Shown in pieces: positions 32,765 to 41,242 of a DNA stretch of 64,000 nucleotides. This DNA is from Mucilaginibacter flavus (GTDB lineage: Bacteria > Bacteroidota > Bacteroidia > Sphingobacteriales > Sphingobacteriaceae). Each line of letters starts with the position of its first letter. Within the stretch, counting starts at the first letter, position 1. Under the pieces are notes generated by a model. It did no database searches and was not told where the DNA came from. It was given only the letters and a program-made list of their open reading frames with translations. The stretch is taken from the NCBI RefSeq assembly GCF_030409315.1, contig NZ_JAUFPS010000037.1, positions 1 to 64,000 of the forward strand, written 5' to 3'. The translations under genes were made by a program, and so were the position numbers.

Positions 32765-34387
32765 ATGCTAAAATTCAACAATTCAAGGCTGCTTTTTGTT
32801 GCCTTAGCTTTTGCCGGTACACTTGCAACCGGCTGCAAAAAAGACCTTGCCACTCCAGTGCAAAACACCGCTGATGCAAATACTGCATCAAAATTAAAAA
32901 CTGAAGCGGTATCATTAACCCAGGGTTTTGAGGTAGGTTCAACCAGCCCTAAAACAGCTTATGATGTATCTCCTACCGGATCAAGCAGCGGCGATAACGT
33001 AACGCTCTCTGGCAATACCTGGAACCTTTACGATGCATTGATCGGTAACCTTGCCGGCGATTTAAAAGCCGGTTCATGGGCGGCACGCATCCGTAACACC
33101 GGTAAAATTACCATGTTGTTTGATGTAACTACAGGCATCAGCTCCGTAACCATTAAAAGCGGCACTTACAGCAGCGACGCGGCCAGCACCTGGGGATTGT
33201 TTTACTCAACCGATGGTGGTACAAGCTACACTCAGGCAGGCTCAACTATAACTACTACCTCCACCTTAACCTTATCAACTTTTACTATCACCGGTGTAAC
33301 CGGCACAGCCCGTTTAGAAATTCGCAAGCTTAGCGGCGGCACCAACCGTATTGATATTGACGATATTACCATTAATGATGGTGGTACTACAGGCGGTGGC
33401 GGTACCGGAGGTGGCACTGTACTTACAGGTAAAAAATTCCTGTTTGATGCAAGTCACCTCGAAAACGCAGGCAGTGCCGATTGGCAAATTGATGCCGATG
33501 GTACCGAAAACGTACCAATTTATACAGGCGGCACCACAGTTGAAACCAAAGCACAACGCATCCCAACGCCGTCATACACCGGCATTACTTCAACCACTGC
33601 CGAAACTTATTGGAGAGGCGCGCTTTCTTCATGGGCTATTGAATTGGTTAAACGCGGCGAATTAGTTGAAAGCTTGCCAAGCGGATCATCAATTACCTAT
33701 GGTAATTCATCAAACGCACAGGATTTAAGTAACTACGATGTATTTGTAGTTGTTGAGCCTAACCGTTTGTTTACCGCTGCCGAAAAAACAGCATTGATCA
33801 ACTTTGTGGCCAATGGTGGCGGCTTATTCATGATTGCCGATCATACCGCGGCTACAACCGCCGGTACCGATGCTAATGGTTATAATCCATCGGATCGCGA
33901 CGGTGATGGTTACGATTCACCACGTGTTTGGAACGATTTGATGACCAATAACGGCATCAATAATAATAACCTGTTTGGCTTTAACATCAATTATGTTGAC
34001 ATAAACGAAAGCCCATCAACCAATGTATATACAGGTACCAACGCAGATGCGCAAAAAGTATTGAATGGCGCTGCTGGTACAGCATCTAAACTGGCTTTTT
34101 ATGATGGCTCAACAGCTACTTTATTGCCGGCCAACAATTCAAGCGTGCAAGGTTTGTTCTGGCGTAACAGCGCTACCAATGGTGGTACTGCTAATGCCAT
34201 GGCGTTAATGGCTACTTATGGCAGCGGCCGTATAGTTTGGATTGGTGATAGCTCTGACGCTGATGACGGCACAGGCGATCCTAACGACAGCCTGTTCAAC
34301 GGCTGGTCGGGCGATGCACCTTCTGGTTATACATCGCACCCGGCTTTGCATCTAAATGCATCGTTGTGGTTGGCTAAGGCGCAGTAA
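32765..34387 (+). CDS. Large lipoprotein with a GATase-like C-terminal domain
   Basis: A 540-residue protein with a lipobox (LATGC, Cys24). Three parts are visible. Residues 50-200 are a Thr/Ser/Gly-rich beta-sandwich of the type seen in secreted Bacteroidota enzymes (GFEVGSTSP, RLEIRKLSGGTNRIDIDD). A Gly-rich linker follows at about 205-218. Residues 222-540 look like a DUF4350/ThuA-like domain of the class I glutaminase fold: KKFLFDASH, YDVFVVVEPNRLFTAAEK, FMIADHTAATTA and GSGRIVWIGDSS. This could be a sugar-binding or hydrolytic domain, but the glutaminase Cys-His pair is not evident. Surface-exposed and possibly glycan-related; no partner genes are near. Confidence 0.8.
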   Translation: MLKFNNSRLLFVALAFAGTLATGCKKDLATPVQNTADANTASKLKTEAVSLTQGFEVGSTSPKTAYDVSPTGSSSGDNVTLSGNTWNLYDALIGNLAGDLKAGSWAARIRNTGKITMLFDVTTGISSVTIKSGTYSSDAASTWGLFYSTDGGTSYTQAGSTITTTSTLTLSTFTITGVTGTARLEIRKLSGGTNRIDIDDITINDGGTTGGGGTGGGTVLTGKKFLFDASHLENAGSADWQIDADGTENVPIYTGGTTVETKAQRIPTPSYTGITSTTAETYWRGALSSWAIELVKRGELVESLPSGSSITYGNSSNAQDLSNYDVFVVVEPNRLFTAAEKTALINFVANGGGLFMIADHTAATTAGTDANGYNPSDRDGDGYDSPRVWNDLMTNNGINNNNLFGFNINYVDINESPSTNVYTGTNADAQKVLNGAAGTASKLAFYDGSTATLLPANNSSVQGLFWRNSATNGGTANAMALMATYGSGRIVWIGDSSDADDGTGDPNDSLFNGWSGDAPSGYTSHPALHLNASLWLAKAQ

Positions 34388-34444
34388 GAAGCCCAAGCCC
34401 CTCTAAATCTCCCCTGAAGGGGAGACTTTTGATTTGCATGCTTT

Positions 34445-34480
34445 AAACTTGCGAAGTTTTAAAAACTTCGCAAGTTTTTT
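34445..34480 (+). terminator. Terminator of the large lipoprotein gene
   Basis: AAACTTGCGAAGTTT (34445-34459) pairs perfectly with AAACTTCGCAAGTTT (34463-34477), with a T run after it. A smaller hairpin CTCCCCTGAAGGGGAG lies at 34409-34424. Confidence 0.9.
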
Positions 34481-34601
34481 GTTTAGTAGGGTTTGGTTCG
34501 TGCTCCCCCCCTATTTTATTCGCTAAAGCAAACAACATACGCAGTGAACGGTTATACATTACAGACAGTTTAAAACTGCTCATTACCTTAACATCACCAA
34601 C

Positions 34602-34946
34602 ATGAAAACTTACGATACTTTAGTGGATGCCACTAACGACCTGTTAAAAAGAGGATATACCGCTAACTTAATTTTAGATGGCGACACGGTAAACGATCAT
34701 AACCAAGGCGTTCAAATGACTGCTGATGAATTTGAAATAGACGAATTTTACCGTTTTGAAGGTGCCAGCAATCCCGATGATATGTCGATAGTTTACGCTG
34801 TATCATCAGAAAAATATAACCTGAAAGGCGTTTTAGTTAACGCTTACGGTACTTATGCCGATGATAGCTCATCGGCCATAGCCGCCAAACTACACCATGG
34901 CCAGGTAAGCCATAATTTACACGGCGAGGATAAACCGACTGAATAA
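34602..34946 (+). CDS. Small conserved protein, often mislabelled as PRPP synthetase
   Basis: A 114-residue acidic protein with no signal or membrane segment. The pattern MKTYDTLVDATNDLLKRGY, DEFEIDEFYRFEGASNPDD and YAVSSEKYNLKGVLVNAYG is common in Bacteroidota and is often carried in databases as phosphoribosylpyrophosphate synthetase. None of the PRPP synthetase motifs are present, so that name should not be used. Function unknown. Preceded by an AT-rich leader with no clear -7 box. Confidence 0.85.
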   Translation: MKTYDTLVDATNDLLKRGYTANLILDGDTVNDHNQGVQMTADEFEIDEFYRFEGASNPDDMSIVYAVSSEKYNLKGVLVNAYGTYADDSSSAIAAKLHHGQVSHNLHGEDKPTE

Positions 34947-34952
34947 GATTTT

Positions 34953-35024
34953 CAGATATGCAGATTTCAGATGTGCAAATGATTCAATAATAATTCATCT
35001 GCACATCTGAAATCCGCATATCTG
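34953..35024. terminator. 30-bp inverted repeat between convergent genes
   Basis: Arms at 34953-34982 and 34995-35024 differ at only two positions (CAGATATGCAGATTTCAGAT and its complement). It ends just before the stop of the 35029 gene and could end both transcripts. Related repeats are at 53649-53674 and 54881-54925, so it is a dispersed family. Confidence 0.75.
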
Positions 35025-35028
35025 CACA

Positions 35029-35583
35029 TCATCTCTGAATTTCACTAATTATCTTCTTCCCTCTTGATTGTATTCCCGGGCTGCCGTCGCGCATTAAGAA
35101 TTCAAACTGAGCAGCTAATTCTTCTTTTATCCAGGGAAAAGCGTCTTTTAAATTAAACAGTGCCCTCCCGGCAAAAACCTTTACGGCAACTTTTGTTTTG
35201 GGATTTATCATCCAATCAAACAGTTGCTCCACTACGGGTTCAAAATCTATTTCTTTCAGTTTTAATTGTAGCGAGGCTGACGTATCAGGCTCGGTAATGT
35301 GCATCATTATTTTGGCGTAATGGCGCATACAACTTTGATGCTTAACATCTTTAAAGCGCTCTATAAGGTATTGCAAATCGGGCAGATAACGCTCGGGATC
35401 GGTAAAAAAAATATTCTCTAAAATCCATGCTGCCCTAAACGAAATGGCTTTATCAGCATGAAAAGTAATATCTATAATATCACGCAACGCAAATTGCTGC
35501 TCCTTTAATATGCGGCTTAATTCCAGCACCTTGGGTTTGCCAATCGTTTCGCTAATTTGTTTAATGAGTTCAGTTTGCGTCAT
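35029..35583 (-). CDS. HEAT-repeat-like adaptor protein
   Basis: A 184-residue, all-helical protein with repeats of about 35-40 residues (ISFRAAWILENIFFTDPERYL, KVAVKVFAGRALFNLKDAFPW). It has no signal or membrane segment, so it is likely cytoplasmic. The pattern fits small HEAT-like or AlkD-like scaffolds but has no catalytic signature I can read. It may take part in protein contacts. Convergent with the 34602 gene. Confidence 0.7.
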   Translation of the reverse strand: MTQTELIKQISETIGKPKVLELSRILKEQQFALRDIIDITFHADKAISFRAAWILENIFFTDPERYLPDLQYLIERFKDVKHQSCMRHYAKIMMHITEPDTSASLQLKLKEIDFEPVVEQLFDWMINPKTKVAVKVFAGRALFNLKDAFPWIKEELAAQFEFLMRDGSPGIQSRGKKIISEIQR

Positions 35584-35590
35584 TTTTTTT

Positions 35591-35740
35591 AGTCAGGAAG
35601 TCGGAAAGTCCGAAAGTCGGAAAAGCCCGAAAGATTTTTTGTCTGAAAGTTTAGGAATAGTTTCAATAGCCTCCTAAGCCTCCAGACTTTTCTAACTTCC
35701 GGACTTTCCGACTTCCGGACTTTCGGACTTTTCCGACTTA
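35591..35740. repeat. Long imperfect inverted repeat of GTCGGAAAGTC units
   Basis: The left arm (35591-35634) is built of AGTCGGAAAGTCCGAAAGTC units. The right arm (35683-35739) is built of GACTTTCCGACTTCCGGACT units, the complement. The two arms are separated by about 50 bases and sit in the divergent gap between the HEAT-like gene and the M16 gene. Confidence 0.85.
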
Positions 35741-35764
35741 CAACAACAATATCGCCAAAAGTTT

Positions 35765-35772
35765 TACATTTG
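35765..35772 (+). promoter_or_regulatory. -7 promoter element of the M16 pair
   Basis: TACATTTG, an exact TAnnTTTG match, 22 bases before the ATG at 35795. Confidence 0.65.
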
Positions 35773-35794
35773 CTCAGTTTAAAGATAACTATCA

Positions 35795-37072
35795 ATGGTT
35801 AAATTCAATCGATTTACACTGGATAATGGCCTGCGGGTTATTGTTCACGAAGATAATACTACGCCCATGGCGGTGCTTAACATTCTGTATGATGTTGGCG
35901 CACGCGACGAAGATGCCGATCAAACCGGCTTTGCCCACTTGTTTGAACACCTGATGTTCGGCGGATCGGTTAACATCCCAAGCTATGACGAACCCCTGCA
36001 ACGCGTAGGCGGCGAAAACAATGCTTTTACCAGCAACGATATTACTAATTACTACATTACCCTGCCATCGGCCAATATTGAAACCGCGTTTTGGCTGGAG
36101 AGCGACCGCATGCTGAGCCTCGCCTTTAGCGAAAAAAGCCTGGAGGTACAGCGTAACGTGGTAATAGAGGAGTTTAAACAGCGTTACTTGAATCAGCCTT
36201 ATGGAGATGTTTGGTTAAAGCTTCGTCCGCTGGTTTACAAAACCCACTCGTACCGGTGGGCTACAATAGGCAAAACCATTAAACATATTGAAGATGCCCG
36301 TATTGAGGATGTGAAAGCATTTTTCAAAAAACACTACAATCCGCAAAATGCCATTATGGTTGTTGGTGGCGATGTAAACCTGGAACAGGTAAAACAGCTG
36401 GCCGAAAAATGGTTTGGATCTATCCCAGCCGGCGAAAAATATATCCGTAACCTGCCGCAGGAGGCAGATCAGCACGAAGAGCGCCGCGAAACGGTTACCG
36501 CCAAAGTACCTTTAAATGACGTGTACATAGCGTTCCAGATGGGTGCCCGTTTAGATGAAGATTATTACGCGGTTGAGTTATTGAGCGATGTACTTTCGCG
36601 TGGTCATTCATCACGTTTGTACCGCAGTTTAGTGCAAGATAAGCAGATTTTCAGCGAAGTGCACGCCTACATCACCAGCAGTCTTGACAAGGGTATGTTT
36701 GTGTTAGAAGGCAAGCCTTTAGAAAACATCAGCATTGAACAGGCAGAAGCCGCGCTTTGGGAAGAACTGGAAAAGATTAAAAACGAAGAAGTTCCGGCCG
36801 ATGAATTGACCAAGGTTCAAAACAAAACGGAATCGACCATGGTATTTTCCGAAATGTCGCTGTTAGATAAAGCCATGAACCTGGCCTCATTTGAGCTACT
36901 GGGCGATGCCAATTTGCTAAACCAGGAAACCGAAAAATACCTGGCTGTAACCGGCGCGCAAATTAAACAAGCTGCCAACAAAATATTTAGAAAAGATAAT
37001 TCATCAACCCTGATTTACCTGGCGGATAAAGCTGCTGTTTCTGAATCAGAATTTTCAGAATTAGAGAATTAA
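35795..37072 (+). CDS. M16 family zinc peptidase (active subunit)
   Basis: A 425-residue metallopeptidase of the pitrilysin/processing-peptidase family. The zinc motif HLFEH is at His48, Glu51, His52, with a third ligand Glu at 125 or 126 (VIEEF). It lacks a signal peptide, so it is probably cytoplasmic. The second gene downstream encodes a partner without the zinc motif; such pairs form heterodimers of active and inactive subunits. DNA between the two genes carries the palindrome at 37089-37180, so the pair could be split from a common transcript only in part. Confidence 0.94.
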   Translation: MVKFNRFTLDNGLRVIVHEDNTTPMAVLNILYDVGARDEDADQTGFAHLFEHLMFGGSVNIPSYDEPLQRVGGENNAFTSNDITNYYITLPSANIETAFWLESDRMLSLAFSEKSLEVQRNVVIEEFKQRYLNQPYGDVWLKLRPLVYKTHSYRWATIGKTIKHIEDARIEDVKAFFKKHYNPQNAIMVVGGDVNLEQVKQLAEKWFGSIPAGEKYIRNLPQEADQHEERRETVTAKVPLNDVYIAFQMGARLDEDYYAVELLSDVLSRGHSSRLYRSLVQDKQIFSEVHAYITSSLDKGMFVLEGKPLENISIEQAEAALWEELEKIKNEEVPADELTKVQNKTESTMVFSEMSLLDKAMNLASFELLGDANLLNQETEKYLAVTGAQIKQAANKIFRKDNSSTLIYLADKAAVSESEFSELEN

Positions 37073-37088
37073 CAGAATCGCAATTATT

Positions 37089-37180
37089 GTCTGAACCACG
37101 ATTTTTAGGATTAAAAGATTCATAGGATTAGAAAATCAAATCCTATAAATCTGAAAAATCTGCTTAATCCCGGTTCAGAC
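37089..37180. repeat. GTCTGAACC palindrome between the M16 genes
   Basis: Outer arms GTCTGAACC (37089-37097) and GGTTCAGAC (37172-37180) enclose AT-rich half-repeats around AGGATT and AATCCT. A partial copy lies at 24378-24423. It forms a large stem-loop in the transcript between two cooperating genes. Confidence 0.8.
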
Positions 37181-37210
37181 TAATGACCAATGACTATTGA
37201 CTATTCACCA

Positions 37211-38494
37211 ATGACCAACATAGATAGAACATTAGCCCCGGATTTTAAGGCTATCGATAATATAACCCTGTTGCGGCCCCAGAGCCAGCAGCTTGATAAT
37301 GGCTGTAAGATATTTTGCTTTAACTCGGGCGGCCAGGAGCTGGTTCGTATAGAATGGATCTTTGGCAACCTGCGTTTTAACCCGGCAAAGCCGATGTTAA
37401 ACATGGCTACCAACACCATGCTTACCGAAGGAACCAGCACTTTAAATGCGGCGCAAATTGCAGATAAAATAGATTTTTACGGCGCGTTTTTGCAGGTTGA
37501 GTATGGTTACGAAAATTCGACAGTAACCCTTTACAGTTTAAATAAACACCTGCACCATACTTTACCGGTTATTTTTGATTTGCTTACCAACTCCACCTTT
37601 CCCGAAAAGGAACTGGAAACTTTTAAGCGTAACCAGCAGCAAAAACTACAGGTAAGTTTGCAAAAAAACGACTTTATTGCCCGCCGCGATTTTAATAAAG
37701 CCGTTTACGGCGATACTATTTATGGCCTGGGAGCAACACCTGATAATTACAAAAGCCTGCAACGTGATGATTTGGTAGCTCACTATAAAGAGATGTACCA
37801 ACCCGCAAACTGCACTATAATTATAGCTGGTAAGGTTGAAGCTGATGCCTTATCACTCATCTCCGATACCTTTGATAAAAATTGGCTTAACGGCCCTGTA
37901 GCTGCCAATACTACCCAGCCAGAACTTACACCGGCTACAGACTTGTTTTACTTTACAGAAAAGCCTGAGGCTTTACAGTCGGCAATCAGGATGGGTATTC
38001 CGACTATCAACCGTAATCACGCCGATTTTCAGCCGATGCAGGTTTTAAATACTGTTTTGGGCGGTTATTTTGGCTCAAGGCTGATGGCCAACATCCGCGA
38101 GGATAAGGGTTACACCTACGGCATAGGCTCGGGCTTAAGCTCATTAAAACAGGGCGGCGCCTTTTTCATAGCAACCGAAGTGGGTGCAGATGTTTGCAAA
38201 TCGGCAGTTGAAGAAATTGAAAAAGAACTCAACCTGCTTAAAACCGAACTGATCCCCGATGAAGAACTGGACTTGGTACGCAACTACATGTTAGGATCAT
38301 TATTAGGCAGCCTCGAAAACGTTTTTTCACACGCCGATAAGTTCAAAAGTATCTATTTTGCCGGGTTAGATTATGATTATTACGACAGGTATGCAGCTAC
38401 AGTGAAAAATACAACCTCGCAGCAATTGTTAGACCTGGCTAATAAGTATTTCGACTTCGACAGTTTTTACAAAGTTATTGTCGGGAAGTATTAA
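37211..38494 (+). CDS. M16 family peptidase-like partner (no zinc motif)
   Basis: A 427-residue protein from the ATG at 37211 (MTNIDRTLAP). Upstream Met codons at 37190 and earlier sit in a repeat of ATGACNATTGAC-like text and are less convincing. The HxxEH motif is absent, replaced by AQIADKIDFYGAFLQVEY near residues 75-95. The RxxxGYTYGIG segment (REDKGYTYGIGSG, about 291-303) that helps to bind substrate is present. This matches the non-catalytic subunit of an M16 heterodimer with the gene at 35795. Its exact role and substrate are unknown. Confidence 0.9.
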   Translation: MTNIDRTLAPDFKAIDNITLLRPQSQQLDNGCKIFCFNSGGQELVRIEWIFGNLRFNPAKPMLNMATNTMLTEGTSTLNAAQIADKIDFYGAFLQVEYGYENSTVTLYSLNKHLHHTLPVIFDLLTNSTFPEKELETFKRNQQQKLQVSLQKNDFIARRDFNKAVYGDTIYGLGATPDNYKSLQRDDLVAHYKEMYQPANCTIIIAGKVEADALSLISDTFDKNWLNGPVAANTTQPELTPATDLFYFTEKPEALQSAIRMGIPTINRNHADFQPMQVLNTVLGGYFGSRLMANIREDKGYTYGIGSGLSSLKQGGAFFIATEVGADVCKSAVEEIEKELNLLKTELIPDEELDLVRNYMLGSLLGSLENVFSHADKFKSIYFAGLDYDYYDRYAATVKNTTSQQLLDLANKYFDFDSFYKVIVGKY

Positions 38495-38496
38495 AA

Positions 38497-38728
38497 AAGA
38501 GTCAAGAATTAAGAATCAAGAGTTAAGACAAACTTTTATGTAGGCATCTGTTATATAACGGATGCCTTTTTGTTTGTGAGAAACCTAAGGCTGCAATAGT
38601 AAGTACAACTTCCAATTTTTGTTCGCAATGTGAAGTTCTTGACTCTTAATTCTTGATTCTATTCTATATTTCTGTTCCCAATGTCAAAATCTTGATTCTT
38701 GACTCTTGATTCTTGACTCTATTCTACA
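38497..38728. repeat. Dispersed AAGAGTCAAGAAT repeat and inverted partner
   Basis: AAGAGTCAAGAATTAAGAAT starts at 38497; complementary TTCTTGACTCTT starts at 38636, and TCTTGATTCTTGACTCT again lies at 38690-38720. The arms are separated by about 100 bases. A further piece is at 41873-41903. No gene is seen in 38495-38800 apart from the guaB promoter. Confidence 0.8.
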
Positions 38729-38757
38729 ATACATTTCCTAAATCCAAAATAAAAAGG

Positions 38758-38765
38758 TAGCTTTG
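38758..38765 (+). promoter_or_regulatory. -7 promoter element of guaB
   Basis: TAGCTTTG matches TAnnTTTG, 35 bases before the ATG. TTTC at 38734-38737 lies 20 bases before it and may act as a weak -33 element. Confidence 0.65.
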
Positions 38766-38800
38766 CCCGGCAAATAATAACTCCAAAATAATTATTTGCT

Positions 38801-40273
38801 ATGCAGTTAGACCCATCTAAATTTGTTGCCGAAGGATTAACTTACGACGACGTATTACTACTCCCCGCTTATTCTGAAGTATTGCCGCGTGATGTAAACA
38901 CAGGTACTTTTTTAACAAAAAATATCCGTTTAAACATTCCAATTATTTCGGCAGCTATGGATACCGTTACCGAAGCAGGCCTGGCTATTGCTATTGCCCA
39001 GGCTGGTGGCATTGGTATACTGCACAAAAACATGACCATACAGGCCCAGGCCGATGAGGTACGCAAGGTTAAAAGATCTGAAAGTGGAATGATCCAGGAC
39101 CCGGTTACTTTGGCCGAAGACGCACTTCTTGCAGATGCTTTCCAGATTATGAGGGAATACAGCATTGGCGGTATCCCGGTAATTGATGCCGATCATAACC
39201 TTAAAGGTATCATCACCAACCGCGATTTGCGTTTCCAAAAGGATATGACCGTTCCGGTTAGCGAGATCATGACCAAAACTAACCTGATCACCGCGCCAGA
39301 GGGTACTACCTTAATCGAGGCTACGGCTATACTACAAGGTAATAAAATTGAAAAACTGCCGGTTGTTAACGCGGCTGGCAAATTGGTTGGTTTAATTACT
39401 TATAAAGACATTCAAAAAGTTAAAAATTTCCCTAACGCCTGTAAAGACGAGTTTGGTCGTTTAAGGGTTGGTGCCGCTGTTGGAGTTGCCGCGGATAATA
39501 TCGACCGTGTTAAGGCTTTAGCCCAGGCAGGTGTTGATGTGATTACTGTTGATACTGCACACGGTCACTCAAAAGGGGTTATTGATATGGTGAAAGCTGT
39601 AAAAGAGCTGTTCCCTAATCTGCAGGTTATTGCCGGTAACATAGCAACCGGTGATGCCGCTATCGCCTTAGCCGATGCCGGTGCCGATGCCGTTAAGGTA
39701 GGTATTGGACCAGGTTCTATTTGTACCACCCGTATTATTGCCGGTGTTGGTGTACCACAGTTATATGCCGTTTATGAGTGTGCTAAAGCCCTTGAAGGCC
39801 GTGGCGTACCTGTTATTGCCGATGGTGGTATCAAACAAACAGGCGATATTGTAAAGGCTATCGCGGCCGGTGCAAGTTCCATTATGGCAGGTTCATTATT
39901 TGCCGGTGTTGAAGAATCACCGGGCGAAACTATTATATATGAAGGCCGTAAATTTAAATCGTACCGTGGTATGGGTTCTGTTGAGGCAATGGCAAAAGGA
40001 TCAAAAGATCGCTATTTCCAGGACGAGACAGATGTGGTAACCAAACTGGTACCAGAAGGTATCGTTGGTCGCGTGCCATTTAAAGGCAGCATGGCCGAAG
40101 TAATTTTCCAATACATAGGCGGTTTACGTGCCGGCATGCATTACTGCGGTGCCGCAACTATCGAAGACCTCCAACGCGCCAAATTTGTACGTATCACTGC
40201 AGCCGGTATGCGCGAAAGCCATCCACACGATATTACCATTACTAAAGAAGCGCCTAACTATACAAGCAGGTAG
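38801..40273 (+). CDS. guaB: Inosine-5'-monophosphate dehydrogenase
   Basis: Oxidises IMP to XMP with NAD, the committed step to GMP. The 490-residue protein has the TIM-barrel catalytic domain split by a CBS pair (about residues 95-215, DPVTLAEDALLADAFQIM and ITAPEGTTLIEATAIL). The catalytic Cys308 is in GPGSICTT. The flap motif RGMGS is at about 390. Length and order are normal. It is a single gene with a strong bidirectional terminator. Confidence 0.97.
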   Translation: MQLDPSKFVAEGLTYDDVLLLPAYSEVLPRDVNTGTFLTKNIRLNIPIISAAMDTVTEAGLAIAIAQAGGIGILHKNMTIQAQADEVRKVKRSESGMIQDPVTLAEDALLADAFQIMREYSIGGIPVIDADHNLKGIITNRDLRFQKDMTVPVSEIMTKTNLITAPEGTTLIEATAILQGNKIEKLPVVNAAGKLVGLITYKDIQKVKNFPNACKDEFGRLRVGAAVGVAADNIDRVKALAQAGVDVITVDTAHGHSKGVIDMVKAVKELFPNLQVIAGNIATGDAAIALADAGADAVKVGIGPGSICTTRIIAGVGVPQLYAVYECAKALEGRGVPVIADGGIKQTGDIVKAIAAGASSIMAGSLFAGVEESPGETIIYEGRKFKSYRGMGSVEAMAKGSKDRYFQDETDVVTKLVPEGIVGRVPFKGSMAEVIFQYIGGLRAGMHYCGAATIEDLQRAKFVRITAAGMRESHPHDITITKEAPNYTSR

Positions 40274-40293
40274 TTTTTTAAGATAAAACTGCA

Positions 40294-40340
40294 TAAAATA
40301 AGAATCGTCGTTCCTCCTCGCAATGACGATTCTTATTTTA
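40294..40340. terminator. Bidirectional terminator of guaB and the 40352 gene
   Basis: TAAAATAAGAATCGTC (40294-40309) and GACGATTCTTATTTTA (40325-40340) form a perfect 16-base stem between convergent genes; the loop CGTTCCTCCTCGCAAT resembles the dispersed repeat near 17516-17601. Confidence 0.92.
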
Positions 40341-40351
40341 TAATATCCTCT

Positions 40352-41134
40352 TTATTTACCGCTCAGGGACGATGATTTTGAAAACAGACCATCTGAGGTA
40401 ATGATCTTTAACGCCTGATCGTTGGTGAATCCTTCTTTTACAAGCGCGTCAAAATAATCTTTATTAAGTTTGGCCAGTTCGGCTATTTTGCCCGGTTGCT
40501 TGTAATAGGCCAGATTTGCATCCAGTAAAGATTTTGCCATTGACGCATACATCGGTCCCATGGCACTCATCGCGTTCTGCATTTCATTGCCTGCACCGTA
40601 AAACAAGCCCCTCGAAGCGGTATCCGCACTTACAGGCGGAGGCGGAAGCAATCTTACATCGGTAATTGTTGCTCTTTTTGAGACACCGTCTGATGTTGAT
40701 TGGCTGAGGCTTACGCCATAAAAGTTAAAAAATAATATACCATCTTTCCTATACCCCGCTCTTTCAATAATATCGATAGTTTTTGAAGCTGCCGGTATTT
40801 TTTTGAAGTATACTTTAAACGTAAGTTTATCGCCCGCTTTTGCAAAAACATGCTTTGCAGGCACCATAGCAATGTTTTCAGATTTTACATAATTGTAATG
40901 TTCATTACCTTGGTCTGTTTGGATATAAATTTCCTTGTTTAGCTGCACCCATGCATTGTCGGCGTTAGCGGTATAGGCAAAAGTTACGGTAGTAAACTGG
41001 TTACCGGTTTCAATTTTTTCAATATCGCTATTGAGATCTTCATTTTGATCTACCTGTGGCTTTACTATATTTTGCGAAAAGGCAGTGAAACAAGATATCA
41101 TCAGGAAAGCAGTAAGTGTTAAGGTTTTTTTCAT
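40352..41134 (-). CDS. Secreted protein of unknown function
   Basis: A 260-residue protein with an N-terminal signal peptide (20 or so residues, ending FSQ). The mature protein starts with a helical segment, then a beta-rich core (TTVTFAYTANADNAWVQLNK, GDKLTFKVYFKKIP) and a helical C-terminal part rich in Ala, Lys and Asp. There is no domain I recognise. The C-terminal segment AYYKQPGKIAELAKLNKDYFDALVK may be a helical packing domain. Convergent with guaB. Confidence 0.8.
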   Translation of the reverse strand: MKKTLTLTAFLMISCFTAFSQNIVKPQVDQNEDLNSDIEKIETGNQFTTVTFAYTANADNAWVQLNKEIYIQTDQGNEHYNYVKSENIAMVPAKHVFAKAGDKLTFKVYFKKIPAASKTIDIIERAGYRKDGILFFNFYGVSLSQSTSDGVSKRATITDVRLLPPPPVSADTASRGLFYGAGNEMQNAMSAMGPMYASMAKSLLDANLAYYKQPGKIAELAKLNKDYFDALVKEGFTNDQALKIITSDGLFSKSSSLSGK

Positions 41135-41242
41135 GGGTTATGTTTTTTTTAAAGATATATAAAAATATCAACCATAATATAAGGCAACTAACAGATAACA
41201 AAACCATAATGAGGCATTGCACAAATTTTGTTATAATTGAAC

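Noticed and set aside
34602..34946. Phosphoribosylpyrophosphate synthetase
   Set aside because: Length and motifs do not fit; the name is a common database error.
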